39,924 bases of DNA. It comes from Pseudoxanthomonas suwonensis J47 (GTDB lineage Bacteria; Pseudomonadota; Gammaproteobacteria; Xanthomonadales; Xanthomonadaceae). This document shows, one piece after another, positions 17,398 through 24,624 of the stretch. Location: positions 1,455 to 41,378 of the forward strand of contig NZ_KI911332.1 in NCBI RefSeq assembly GCF_000513955.1, given 5' to 3'. Under the pieces are notes generated by a model, which searched no databases, was not told the DNA's origin, and saw only the letters and a program-made list of their open reading frames with translations. Position 1 is the stretch's first letter. Each line of letters opens with the position of its first letter. Position numbers and translations under genes: made by a program.

Positions 17398-19038
17398 TCA
17401 CTCCACCGGCTTCAGCACCAGGTCCTGGAAGTCGAAGCTGAAGTCGGTCAGGTCGGAGGCGGCTTCCATGCGCGCTTCGCGCGGCTTGCCATCGGCGTCG
17501 AGGGCGAAGGTCACGAAGGCGTCGCCGTTGAGGGTGCGCTCGTCCCACTTCACCAGGAAGGTGTCGTGCTGCCAGTGCTCCAGGGTGCCGGTGAGCAGCG
17601 GGCTGCGCGGGAAACGCATGCGCAGGCGGCCGTTCTTCTGTTCGATCACCACGTCGCCGTACCAGGCGTCGCGCCAGGTGCCGGTCCAGGCCGAATCGGG
17701 CAGCGAGGGCTTCGAGCGCCTGTCGCGCGCGGCGACGCGCTTCGCCCATGCCTCCTCAGCCCTGGCGCGCGATTTCCGCGCCGCGGCGGCATAGGCGGCG
17801 ATCCAGTCGTTCTTCTCCGCCGGCTGCAGGAAGGCGTCGAGGATCTGCAAGGTCAACGCATTGAACGCGCCGCCGGATTCCTGGTTGGTCAGCACCACCA
17901 CGCCGAGGTTGCGGCCCGGCACCAGGGTGACGCGCGAGACCATGCCCGGCCAACCGCCGGTGTGCCATACCAGCCGCTCGCCACGGTACGAGGACGTCAT
18001 CCAGCCCAGGCCGTAGCCGAGGAAGTCCGGCTTCGACGCGGCCAGCCCCGGCACCGCCGGTTCGGCGATCGGGATCGGCGAGATGAGCGACCACATCTCC
18101 TTCTGCCTTGCCGGGGTGAACAGCTGGTGTTCCCTGCCCTGCTCGTCGGTGAAGGTGCCGCCGGCCAGCTGCGCGCGCATCCAGCGGCCCATGTCGTGGA
18201 CGCTGGAATAGATGCCGCCGGCGCCGGCGGCGTTGTGCCAGGTCAGCGGGAAGGTCGGCCGCAAGGTGGTGAAGTCGGCCTTGGCATGGCCGGTGGCGGC
18301 CGGGTCGCCGGGGCGCAGCGCGTCGGCGTTGAAGCGGGTGCCGGACATGCCCAGCGGTTCGAAGAAGCGCTGCTGCAGGAAGTCGGCGTAGGACTGGCCG
18401 GAGACCTGCTCGATCACCAGGGTCGCGGTGGCGTAGAGGATGTTGTCGTAGGCGTAGCGCTCGCGGAAGCCGGTCTTCAGCGGCACGCGGGCCAGGCGCT
18501 GCACGACTTCGGTGGTGCTGTAGTCGCTGCCCGGCCAGAACAGCAGGTCGCCGGCGCCCAGGCCCAGGCCGCTGCGGTGGGTGAGCAGGTCGCGGATGCG
18601 CATGTCGGCGGTGACGTAGGGGTCTGACATGCGGAACCACGGCAGGTGGTCGGTAACGCGGTCGTCCCAGGACAGCTTCTTCCCGTCCACCAGCATCGCC
18701 AGCGAGGCGGCGGTGAAGGCCTTGGTGTTGGACGCGATCGCGAACAGGGTCTGCGCGTCGACCTTCTCCGGCTTGCCCAGCTCGCGCACGCCCCAGCCGC
18801 CTTCGAACACGACCTGCCCATCCTTGACCACGCCGACGGCGATGCCCGGGACCTCGAAGCGCTCGCGCACCTCCTCGACCCAGGCATCGAGCGCCCTGGC
18901 GTCGAAGCCGGCGTCGGCCTGCGCGGCGCTGGCGGGTCCGGTGGCGGCTTCCTGCGCCAGCGCCGGCCACGGCGCGAGCAGCGACAGGCCGAGGGCGAAC
19001 AGGCAACGGAGGCGGAGCGTCTGGAGGCGTGGCGGCAT
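17398..19038 (-). CDS. Secreted serine hydrolase of the class C beta-lactamase fold
   Basis: A 546-residue protein with a Sec signal (LFALGLSLLAPWPALAQ, cleavage near residue 29). The three family motifs are present: S103-N-T-K106 (IASNTKAFTA) with the nucleophile serine, Y197-D-N199 (YAYDNILY), and H359-T-G-G362 (WHTGGWPGM). A C-terminal region of about 130 residues (WTGTWRDAWYGDVVIEQKNG) is DUF3471-like, as in many stand-alone esterases and peptidases of this fold. These are often D-amino acid peptidases, esterases or unknown hydrolases rather than true beta-lactamases, so no resistance role should be assumed. TAGAAT (19071-19066) is a possible -10 box about 28 bases before ATG 19038. The next gene diverges. 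Confidence 0.9.
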   Translation of the reverse strand: MPPRLQTLRLRCLFALGLSLLAPWPALAQEAATGPASAAQADAGFDARALDAWVEEVRERFEVPGIAVGVVKDGQVVFEGGWGVRELGKPEKVDAQTLFAIASNTKAFTAASLAMLVDGKKLSWDDRVTDHLPWFRMSDPYVTADMRIRDLLTHRSGLGLGAGDLLFWPGSDYSTTEVVQRLARVPLKTGFRERYAYDNILYATATLVIEQVSGQSYADFLQQRFFEPLGMSGTRFNADALRPGDPAATGHAKADFTTLRPTFPLTWHNAAGAGGIYSSVHDMGRWMRAQLAGGTFTDEQGREHQLFTPARQKEMWSLISPIPIAEPAVPGLAASKPDFLGYGLGWMTSSYRGERLVWHTGGWPGMVSRVTLVPGRNLGVVVLTNQESGGAFNALTLQILDAFLQPAEKNDWIAAYAAAARKSRARAEEAWAKRVAARDRRSKPSLPDSAWTGTWRDAWYGDVVIEQKNGRLRMRFPRSPLLTGTLEHWQHDTFLVKWDERTLNGDAFVTFALDADGKPREARMEAASDLTDFSFDFQDLVLKPVE

Positions 19039-19193
19039 GCGGGTTGTCCGGGGCGGAAAGCGTCGATTCTAGACATTGCCGGCCGTCGCCGGAGTGGCGG
19101 AAGTCCCGTCCGCCGCACGCCACCTCACCGGTGCTTTACGCTGGACTGGCCACGCTGCCCCCGCCGCACCGCACCGGTCCCCTGGAGATCGCC

Positions 19194-19619
19194 ATGCCCC
19201 GCCCGCCCCAGACCACCAGCACCATCATCCCCTGCCTGCGCTATCGCGACGCCGAGGCGGCGATCGAATGGCTGTGCCAGGCCTTTGGTTTCAAGAAGAA
19301 CGCCGTGTATGCCGAAGGCGGCGTCGTGCTGCATGCGCAGCTGACCTGGGGCAACGGCATGATCATGCTCGGTTCGACCGACAACGCCAGCGAATGGGGC
19401 AAGCTGATCGCCCAGCCCGACGAGACCGGCATGCGCGAGACGCAGAGTCCCTGCGTCATCGTCGAGGACGTCGACGCCCACTACCAGCGCGCGAAGGCGG
19501 CCGGGGCGACCATCGTCCAGGACATCGCCGACCAGGGCTATGGTGGACGCGGCTATTCCTGCCGCGACATCGAGGGCCACCTGTGGTGGTTCGGAAGCTA
19601 CGACCCGTGGAAGGCATGA
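19194..19619 (+). CDS. VOC-superfamily (glyoxalase/PhnB-like) protein
   Basis: A 141-residue protein of the vicinal oxygen chelate fold. Features are IIPCLRYRDAEAAIEWLCQA at the start, an AEGGVVLHAQLTWGNGMIML strand pair, VIVEDVDAHYQRAKAAGATI and a final RDIEGHLWWFGSYDP. The last stretch is typical of PhnB-like glyoxalase/bleomycin-resistance relatives. The reaction cannot be told from sequence. GGAG lies 7 bases before ATG 19194. Longer in-frame starts run into the divergent promoter region. TACGCT just upstream is a possible -10 box. It may share a transcript with the DUF72 gene, 46 bases on. Confidence 0.85.
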   Translation: MPRPPQTTSTIIPCLRYRDAEAAIEWLCQAFGFKKNAVYAEGGVVLHAQLTWGNGMIMLGSTDNASEWGKLIAQPDETGMRETQSPCVIVEDVDAHYQRAKAAGATIVQDIADQGYGGRGYSCRDIEGHLWWFGSYDPWKA

Positions 19620-19665
19620 AGCGGATGCAGGCAATGGCGATCAACACAACGGAAGTGCAACCCGG

Positions 19666-20490
19666 ATGAACGACCTGTTCTCGACCCCACCCGCGCGCCA
19701 TCCGCGCATCCACGTCGGCATCGGCGGCTGGACCTTCGCGCCCTGGCGCGGCGGCGTGTTCTATCCGCAGGGGCTGGTGCAGCGGCGCGAGCTGGAATAT
19801 GCCAGCCGCCAGCTCACCGCCATCGAGATCAACGGCACCTACTATGGCGCGCAGAAGCCGGAGACCTACGCGAAGTGGCGCGACGAGACGCCGCCGGGCT
19901 TCGTGTTCACCGCCAAGGCGCCGAAGCGGATCATGGGCAGCCGCAAGCTGTCCTCCACCGGCGCGCAGGTCGAGGATTTCGTCGGCGGCATCGCCACCCT
20001 CGGCGACCGCCTCGGCGCGCTGCTGTGGCAGTTCGACCGCGGCCAGAGCCCGGTGCCGGAGGAACTGGCCGCCTTCCTCGACCTGCTGCCGGCCAAGGCC
20101 GGCGGCCAGCGCCTGCGCCATGCGCTGGAGATCCGCGACCGCGCACTGTTCACCCCGGAGCTGCTGGGCCTGCTGCGTGCGCGCAACATCGCCCTGGTGT
20201 TCGCCGGTTCGGACGAGCACCCCTCCTACGCCGACATCACCGCCGACTTCACCTACGCACGGCTGATGCTCGCCCGCAGCGGACTGGCCCAGGGCTACCC
20301 CGACGCGGAGCTGGACGCCTGGGCGCGCCGCGCCCGCGAATGGGCCGACGGCGGCGACCCGGCCGACCTGCCGCACGTGGAAGCGCCCGTCGCCAGCGGC
20401 ACTCCGCGCGAGGCCTTCGTGTTCTTCATCGCCAGCGCCAAGGAGCGCAACCCGGCGGCGGCGCAGGCGCTGCTGCAGCGGCTCGGCTAG
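19666..20490 (+). CDS. DUF72 family protein (YecE-like)
   Basis: A 274-residue cytoplasmic protein of the DUF72 TIM-barrel-like family. Marks are HVGIGGWTFAPWRGGVFYP at residues about 16-34, TAIEINGTYYGAQKPETYAKW, PPGFVFTAKAPKRIMGSRKL, a middle GALLWQF, and FVFFIASAKERNPAAAQALL near the end. The function is unknown; E. coli YecE is also uncharacterised. GGAAG lies 10 bases before ATG 19666. It ends 49 bases before the DUF2238 gene on the same strand, so the two may form an operon. Confidence 0.9.
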   Translation: MNDLFSTPPARHPRIHVGIGGWTFAPWRGGVFYPQGLVQRRELEYASRQLTAIEINGTYYGAQKPETYAKWRDETPPGFVFTAKAPKRIMGSRKLSSTGAQVEDFVGGIATLGDRLGALLWQFDRGQSPVPEELAAFLDLLPAKAGGQRLRHALEIRDRALFTPELLGLLRARNIALVFAGSDEHPSYADITADFTYARLMLARSGLAQGYPDAELDAWARRAREWADGGDPADLPHVEAPVASGTPREAFVFFIASAKERNPAAAQALLQRLG

Positions 20491-20539
20491 CCCGGCGCGG
20501 CCGCCACGCCGGCCGGCATTCGTGCGAGGATGCGGCGCC

Positions 20540-21190
20540 ATGACCGACGCCGCCCTCCGCACGCCTGCCTCGCCGCGCCTGGCAAAGACCTTGCTGGCCC
20601 TGTTCGTCGCGATCTGGATCGCGCTGGCGGTCTCGCCCTGGTACCGCCAGGACTGGGCGCTGGAGAACGTGCTGGTGCTGGTGGCCGTGCCGGCGCTGGC
20701 CTGGGGCTGGCGGCGGATGCCGCTGACCGGGCTGAGCTACATCTGCCTGTTCGTGTTCGGCGTGCTGCACGAGATCGGCGCGCACTACACCTATGCGGAA
20801 GTGCCCTACGACGCCTGGTTCCAGCGCCACCTCGGCTTCTCCCTGGACCAGGCGCTGGGCCTGGAGCGCAATTCCTTCGACCGGCTGGTGCACTTCCTCT
20901 ACGGGCTGCTGGTCACCCCGGCCTGCATCGAGCTGCTGGACCGGGTGGCGCCGCCGCGCGGGATCTGGCGCTACGTGATGCCGGTGAGCTTCATCATGTC
21001 GCACTCGCTGCTGTTCGAGATGTTCGAATGGCTGGCCGCCAGCGTGTTCGGCGGCGACCTGGGCCAGGCCTACCTTGGCACCCAGGGCGATGTCTGGGAC
21101 GCGCAGAAGGACATGCTGATGGCGACCCTGGGCTCGCTGCTGGCGGTGGCCGTGCTTGGCCCGCTGGGCTGGCTGTCGCCGCGGCGCTGA
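20540..21190 (+). CDS. DUF2238 (YjdF-like) integral membrane protein
   Basis: A 216-residue protein with about six hydrophobic segments, for example TLLALFVAIWIALAVSPWY, VLVLVAVPALAWGW and MLMATLGSLLAVAVLGPLGW. Conserved family stretches are HEIGAHYTYAEVPYDAWFQ, NSFDRLVHFLYGLL and FEMFEWLAASVFGGDLGQAY, ending with GTQGDVWDAQKDM. The family has no assigned function. I chose ATG 20540 over GTG 20522 because GAGGA lies 9 bases upstream and the added residues (MRGCGA) carry no match. The transporter gene starts 74 bases after the stop. Confidence 0.88.
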   Translation: MTDAALRTPASPRLAKTLLALFVAIWIALAVSPWYRQDWALENVLVLVAVPALAWGWRRMPLTGLSYICLFVFGVLHEIGAHYTYAEVPYDAWFQRHLGFSLDQALGLERNSFDRLVHFLYGLLVTPACIELLDRVAPPRGIWRYVMPVSFIMSHSLLFEMFEWLAASVFGGDLGQAYLGTQGDVWDAQKDMLMATLGSLLAVAVLGPLGWLSPRR

Positions 21191-21252
21191 TCCGGGCGCG
21201 GCGTAACCGAAAGATCGCCCGCCAGGCCAGCGTCGCCGGCCCGTCGCCGGGC

Positions 21253-21258
21253 GATAAT
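21253..21258 (+). promoter_or_regulatory. -10-like GATAAT exactly 6 nt before the EamA start codon
   Basis: GATAAT is followed by GCGCGC and then ATG 21265. A transcript start 6-8 bases after the hexamer would fall on the start codon, giving a leaderless mRNA. No Shine-Dalgarno sequence is present. Confidence 0.45.
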
Positions 21259-21264
21259 GCGCGC

Positions 21265-22236
21265 ATGCCGATGACCGACACCGCCCGCGCCCAGCTGCAG
21301 ATCCACTTCTGCGTCCTGCTCTGGGGCTTCACCGCGATCCTCGGCAAGCTGATCAGCCTGCCCGCGCTGCCGCTGGTGTGGTGGCGAATGCTGCTGGTGG
21401 TGGCCGCGCTGGCCCTGGTGCCACGGGTGTGGCGCGGCCTTCGCGCCCTGCCGCCGCGGCTGTTCCTGGGCTATGCCGGCATCGGCGTGGTGGTCTCGCT
21501 GCACTGGCTGACCTTCTACGGCGCGATCAAGCTGGCCAACGCCTCGGTGGCGGCGACCTGTATCGCCCTGGCCCCGGCGTTCACCGCGGTGATCGAACCG
21601 TGGGTGGCGAAGCGGCCGTTCCGTCCGCGCGAACTGGCGCTGGGCGTGGCGGTGCTACCGGGCGTGGCTATGGTGGTCGGCGGCGTGCCCGACGGCATGC
21701 GCGTGGGCGTGGCGGTCGGCGCGCTGTCGGCGCTGCTGGTGGCGGTGTTCGGCTCGTTCAACAAACGCCTGGTCGAGCACGCCGATCCACTCACCGTCAC
21801 CGGCATCGAGCTGGGTGCGGGCACCCTCGCCCTCACCGCGCTGGCGCCGCTGCTGCCGCTGCTGATGCCGGCCTTCGATGGCGACCTGCTGGCGGTACCC
21901 GGACTGTACGACGGCACCCTGCTGCTGGTGCTGGCGCTGGGCTGTACCCTGCTGCCCTTCGCGCTGTCGCTGGTCGCGCTGCGCCACCTCAGCGCCTACA
22001 GCGTGCAGCTGGTGACCAACCTCGAACCGGTCTACGCCATCGTCCTGGCCGCGCTGCTGCTGGGCGAACAGCGCGAGCTCACCCCGCTGTTCTACCTGGG
22101 CGTGGCGGTGATCCTCGGCGCGGTGTTCCTGGATCCGCTGCTGGCGCGGCGCACGGCGGCACGGCAGCCGGCGCCGGGCGACGTGCAGCATCCGGAGGTG
22201 CTGGGCACCTCGGAAGCGCGACAGGTGGTGGACTAG
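21265..22236 (+). CDS. EamA/DMT-family transporter
   Basis: A 323-residue inner-membrane protein with ten predicted helices in two EamA repeats. Repeat one starts FCVLLWGFTAILGKLISLPA and includes WLTFYGAIKLANASVAATC and ALAPAFTAVIEPWVAKRP. Repeat two starts VGALSALLVAVFGSFNKRLV and ends LEPVYAIVLAALLLGEQREL, the usual signature. Such carriers export amino acids or other metabolites; the substrate here is unknown. ATG 21271 is a second possible start. There is no ribosome site, but a -10-like hexamer sits just upstream (see the separate entry). The gene converges with the GGDEF gene across a 25-base gap holding a short hairpin. Confidence 0.9.
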   Translation: MPMTDTARAQLQIHFCVLLWGFTAILGKLISLPALPLVWWRMLLVVAALALVPRVWRGLRALPPRLFLGYAGIGVVVSLHWLTFYGAIKLANASVAATCIALAPAFTAVIEPWVAKRPFRPRELALGVAVLPGVAMVVGGVPDGMRVGVAVGALSALLVAVFGSFNKRLVEHADPLTVTGIELGAGTLALTALAPLLPLLMPAFDGDLLAVPGLYDGTLLLVLALGCTLLPFALSLVALRHLSAYSVQLVTNLEPVYAIVLAALLLGEQRELTPLFYLGVAVILGAVFLDPLLARRTAARQPAPGDVQHPEVLGTSEARQVVD

Positions 22237-22240
22237 CCGG

Positions 22241-22257
22241 CGCCCGCGCAGCGGGCG
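22241..22257. terminator. GC hairpin between convergent genes
   Basis: CGCCCGC (22241-22247) and GCGGGCG (22251-22257) form a 7-bp stem with a GCA loop between the two facing stop codons. It has no T-run, so termination in either direction is only a possibility. Confidence 0.35.
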
Positions 22258-22261
22258 GCGG

Positions 22262-23212
22262 TCAGGCCTTGGACTCGACGCGGTTGCGGCCGTCGCGCTT
22301 GGCCCGGTACAGGGCTTCGTCGGCGCGTTCGAGCAAGGCCGCGTAGGTCTCGCCCGGGCGGTAGGCGGTCACGCCGATGCTGGCGCTGACCACCGCGCCC
22401 AGTGGCAGCGCGCCGACGGCCTGGCGCAGCAGCTCGCACTGCGCGCGTGCCGTATCCAGCGTGGTGTCCGGCAGCAGCAGGGCGAACTCCTCGCCGCCGT
22501 AGCGCGCGGCTACGCCCGCCGCGGCGAAGTGCGCCTGCAGCACCTTGCCCACCTCGGCCAGCACCCGGTCGCCTTCAGCGTGGCCGTGCACGTCGTTGAT
22601 GCTCTTGAAATGGTCCAGGTCCAGCAGGGCCACGCATAGCGGGCTGCCGGCGACGTTCGCCCGCTCGATCTCCAACGCCAGCGCCGTCGAGAAGGCGCGG
22701 CGGTTGCTCAGGCCGGTCAGCGGATCGGTGCGGGCCTGCTCGGCCAGCTGCGCGTTCTGCCGTTCCAGCAGCTCGGCGTAGCGGGCCAGCTCGCGTTCGA
22801 ACCAGGTCGACTCGCGCACCTGCTGGTCCAGCGCGCGGGTGACGCGGCGCAGCTCGATCACGTGCCCGGCCTGGCGCGCCAGCGCGCGCAGCGCGGCGGC
22901 CTGCGAGGCCTCCAGGGTGCCGGGAACGCTGTCGAACACGCACAGGCTGCCCAGGGCCATGCCCTCGCCGTCCAGCAGCGGCACGCCGGCGTAGAAACGG
23001 ATGCTCTTCCCGCCGATCACCGGCAGCCGGCCGGCGAAGCGCTCGTCCTGTTCGGCGTCCTCGACCAGCATCAGCCGGTGCGGCTCGAGGATCGCGTACT
23101 GGCAGAAGGAGCGGTCGCGCGGGGTCTCGCAGGTGTCGAAGCCATGGCGGGCCTTGAACCACTGCCGGTCCTCGTCCACCAGCGATACCGCCGCCATGGA
23201 CTTGCCGGCCAC
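22262..23212 (-). CDS. GAF-GGDEF probable diguanylate cyclase, N-terminus short
   Basis: The 316-residue protein joins a GAF domain (about 1-120: MAAVSLVDEDRQWFKARHGF, CETPRDRSFCQYAIL, VIGGKSIRFYAGVPL), a short coiled coil, and a GGDEF domain (about 155-316: DPLTGLSNRRAF, ALLDLDHFKSINDVHGH, RYGGEEFALLLPD with GGEEF at 239-243). The intact active site predicts c-di-GMP synthesis. No RxxD inhibitory site precedes GGEEF. The GAF domain seems to lack its first helix: most relatives have 30-50 residues before the MAAVSLVDEDRQWF equivalent. GTG 23212 is the only good upstream start, ATG 23197 the next, and a stop lies in frame at 23284-23282. No clear ribosome site is seen, so this may be a truncated gene or an unusual start. 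It lies just after the stress protein gene. Confidence 0.82.
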   Translation of the reverse strand: MAGKSMAAVSLVDEDRQWFKARHGFDTCETPRDRSFCQYAILEPHRLMLVEDAEQDERFAGRLPVIGGKSIRFYAGVPLLDGEGMALGSLCVFDSVPGTLEASQAAALRALARQAGHVIELRRVTRALDQQVRESTWFERELARYAELLERQNAQLAEQARTDPLTGLSNRRAFSTALALEIERANVAGSPLCVALLDLDHFKSINDVHGHAEGDRVLAEVGKVLQAHFAAAGVAARYGGEEFALLLPDTTLDTARAQCELLRQAVGALPLGAVVSASIGVTAYRPGETYAALLERADEALYRAKRDGRNRVESKA

Positions 23213-23249
23213 GGCGACGGCCAGGTTGACCAGCCCCGACGCTGGCTGA

Positions 23250-23273
23250 GCGGCGGCCTGGCACGGCCGCCGC
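23250..23273 (-). terminator. GC hairpin after the universal stress protein gene
   Basis: GCGGCGGCC (23250-23258) and GGCCGCCGC (23265-23273) form a perfect 9-bp stem with a 6-base loop, 8 bases past the stress-protein stop. There is no T-run. It separates that gene from the short-started GAF-GGDEF gene. Confidence 0.5.
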
Positions 23274-23281
23274 GTGCAGGT

Positions 23282-23704
23282 TCAGTGGCAGACCAGGACC
23301 GGGACCGGGCTCAGCGCCACGACCTTCTGGGCGACCGAGCCCAGCAGCAGGGTCTGCAGCGCGTTCCTGCCGTGGCTGCCGATGGCCACCAGGCCGGCCT
23401 TCTTCGCCCTGGCCGCTTCCAGCACGGTCGGCACGACCTCGCCGATCGCCTTCTGCTCGGTGACCTTCAGGCCGGTCCGGCGCAGCAGCGGGCGCAGCGG
23501 CGCCAGCGCGCGCTCGGCCTCGCGCTCGTAGTAGGCGTCCGGGCCGGCGGCGCCGAACTCCTTCTCCGCGGCCTTGGACAGGCGCGGGACCACGGTCAGC
23601 ACGTGCAGCTGCGGCGGGGTAGCCATGCCCTTGGCCAGTTTCGCGACCTGGCGCACCACGGCCGCGGCCACCGGGCTGTCGTCCACCGCAAGCAGGATCT
23701 TCAT
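23282..23704 (-). CDS. Universal stress protein (UspA family)
   Basis: A 140-residue single-domain Usp protein. It opens MKILLAVDDSPVAAAVVRQV and ends AIGSHGRNALQTLLLGS then VPVLVCH, the nucleotide-binding pattern (G-x2-G-x9-G-S) of ATP-binding Usp members. Such proteins help cells under stress or growth arrest; the exact target is unknown. GGAG lies 8 bases before ATG 23704, and TAGAAT (23747-23742) is a likely -10 box giving a leader of about 30 bases. The frame is open for 26 more residues upstream, but that region holds the promoter. Confidence 0.92.
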   Translation of the reverse strand: MKILLAVDDSPVAAAVVRQVAKLAKGMATPPQLHVLTVVPRLSKAAEKEFGAAGPDAYYEREAERALAPLRPLLRRTGLKVTEQKAIGEVVPTVLEAARAKKAGLVAIGSHGRNALQTLLLGSVAQKVVALSPVPVLVCH

Positions 23705-23792
23705 CGTTCGTCTCCGAGGGATGTACAAGGCGTGCGGCGGAATTCTAGCGGGACGCCATGCCGGGGCGCTGATCGCGCTCAAGCGGGCCGGC

Positions 23793-24512
23793 TTACCAGT
23801 CGGTGTGCTGCGGCAGCAGGCCGCGCAGTTCGGCGTCGGTGAGGTTGCGCCACTGCCCCGGCTTGAGCGCGCCCAGCTTGATGTTGTCGATGCGCACGCG
23901 GCGCAGCTGGGTGACCCGGTAGTCGAAGGCCGCCGCCATCAGCCGGATCTGCCGGTTGAGGCCCTGCTCCAGGACGATGCGGAAGCCGAATTTGGCGAGG
24001 CGGCTGGTCCGGCACGGCAGGGTCATCTGCCCGTGGATGCGCACGCCGCGCGACATGCCGCGCAGGAACTCGTCGGTCACCGGCTTGTTCACCGCCACCA
24101 GGTATTCCTTCTGGTGCCGGTTCTCGGCGCGCAGGATCTGGTTGACGATGTCGCCGTTGCTGGTCAGCAGGATCAGCCCTTCGGAATCCTTGTCCAGGCG
24201 GCCGATCGGGAAGATCCGCTGCTCGTGGCCGACGAAGTCGACGATATTGCCCTTCACCGAGCTCTCGGTGGTGCAGGTGATGCCGACCGGCTTGTTCAGG
24301 GCGATGTAGACATGCCGGCGTTTGCCGGCCTTCGTCGTGCGCGCCTTCAGCGGCTGGCCGTCGACCAGCACCGTGTCGCCCTCGCCCACCACCGCGCCGA
24401 CGCCGGCCGGCTGGCCGTTGACGGTGACGCGGCGTTCGGCGATCAGGCGGTCGGCCTCGCGGCGCGAACAGAAGCCGGTCTCGGCGATGTGCTTGTTGAG
24501 GCGGACGGTCAT
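23793..24512 (-). CDS. rluF: 23S rRNA pseudouridine synthase, RluF type
   Basis: A 239-residue RsuA/RluF-family enzyme. Residues 1-50 are an S4 RNA-binding domain (VRLNKHIAETGFCSRREADR). The catalytic domain has ALNKPVGITCTTESSVKGN, the active-site stretch FPIGRLDKDSEGLILLTSNG with Asp107, and VLEQGLNRQIRLM near the end. The pattern NIVDFVGHEQRIFPIGRLDK matches E. coli RluF, which modifies U2604 of 23S rRNA, better than RluE or RsuA. The sequence is shorter than RluF of E. coli, which has an extra tail. ATG 24512 has no ribosome site, but GATAAT sits 6 bases upstream (separate entry). It is followed by the stress protein gene after 88 bases. Confidence 0.88.
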   Translation of the reverse strand: MTVRLNKHIAETGFCSRREADRLIAERRVTVNGQPAGVGAVVGEGDTVLVDGQPLKARTTKAGKRRHVYIALNKPVGITCTTESSVKGNIVDFVGHEQRIFPIGRLDKDSEGLILLTSNGDIVNQILRAENRHQKEYLVAVNKPVTDEFLRGMSRGVRIHGQMTLPCRTSRLAKFGFRIVLEQGLNRQIRLMAAAFDYRVTQLRRVRIDNIKLGALKPGQWRNLTDAELRGLLPQHTDW

Positions 24513-24518
24513 GCCGGC

Positions 24519-24524
24519 ATTATC
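24519..24524 (-). promoter_or_regulatory. -10-like GATAAT exactly 6 nt before the rluF start codon
   Basis: On the minus strand GATAAT, then GCCGGC, then ATG 24512. The spacing is the same as at 21265, 28386 and 37767 and would place the transcript start on the ATG. No -35 box or Shine-Dalgarno sequence is evident. Confidence 0.45.
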
Positions 24525-24624
24525 GGGGATCGGCGTGCGGGTTCGCGCGCGGCGCCGGCCGCGGGCCGGCGCGACGTGGCGCCATCACATGGAAGGAGGT
24601 GCGGGACAGGTCCCGCGCCGCGGT

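Noticed and set aside
17398-19038. Reading the serine hydrolase as a beta-lactamase resistance gene.
   Set aside because: The fold and motifs are shared by many esterases and peptidases, and the DUF3471-like tail points away from a classical AmpC enzyme.
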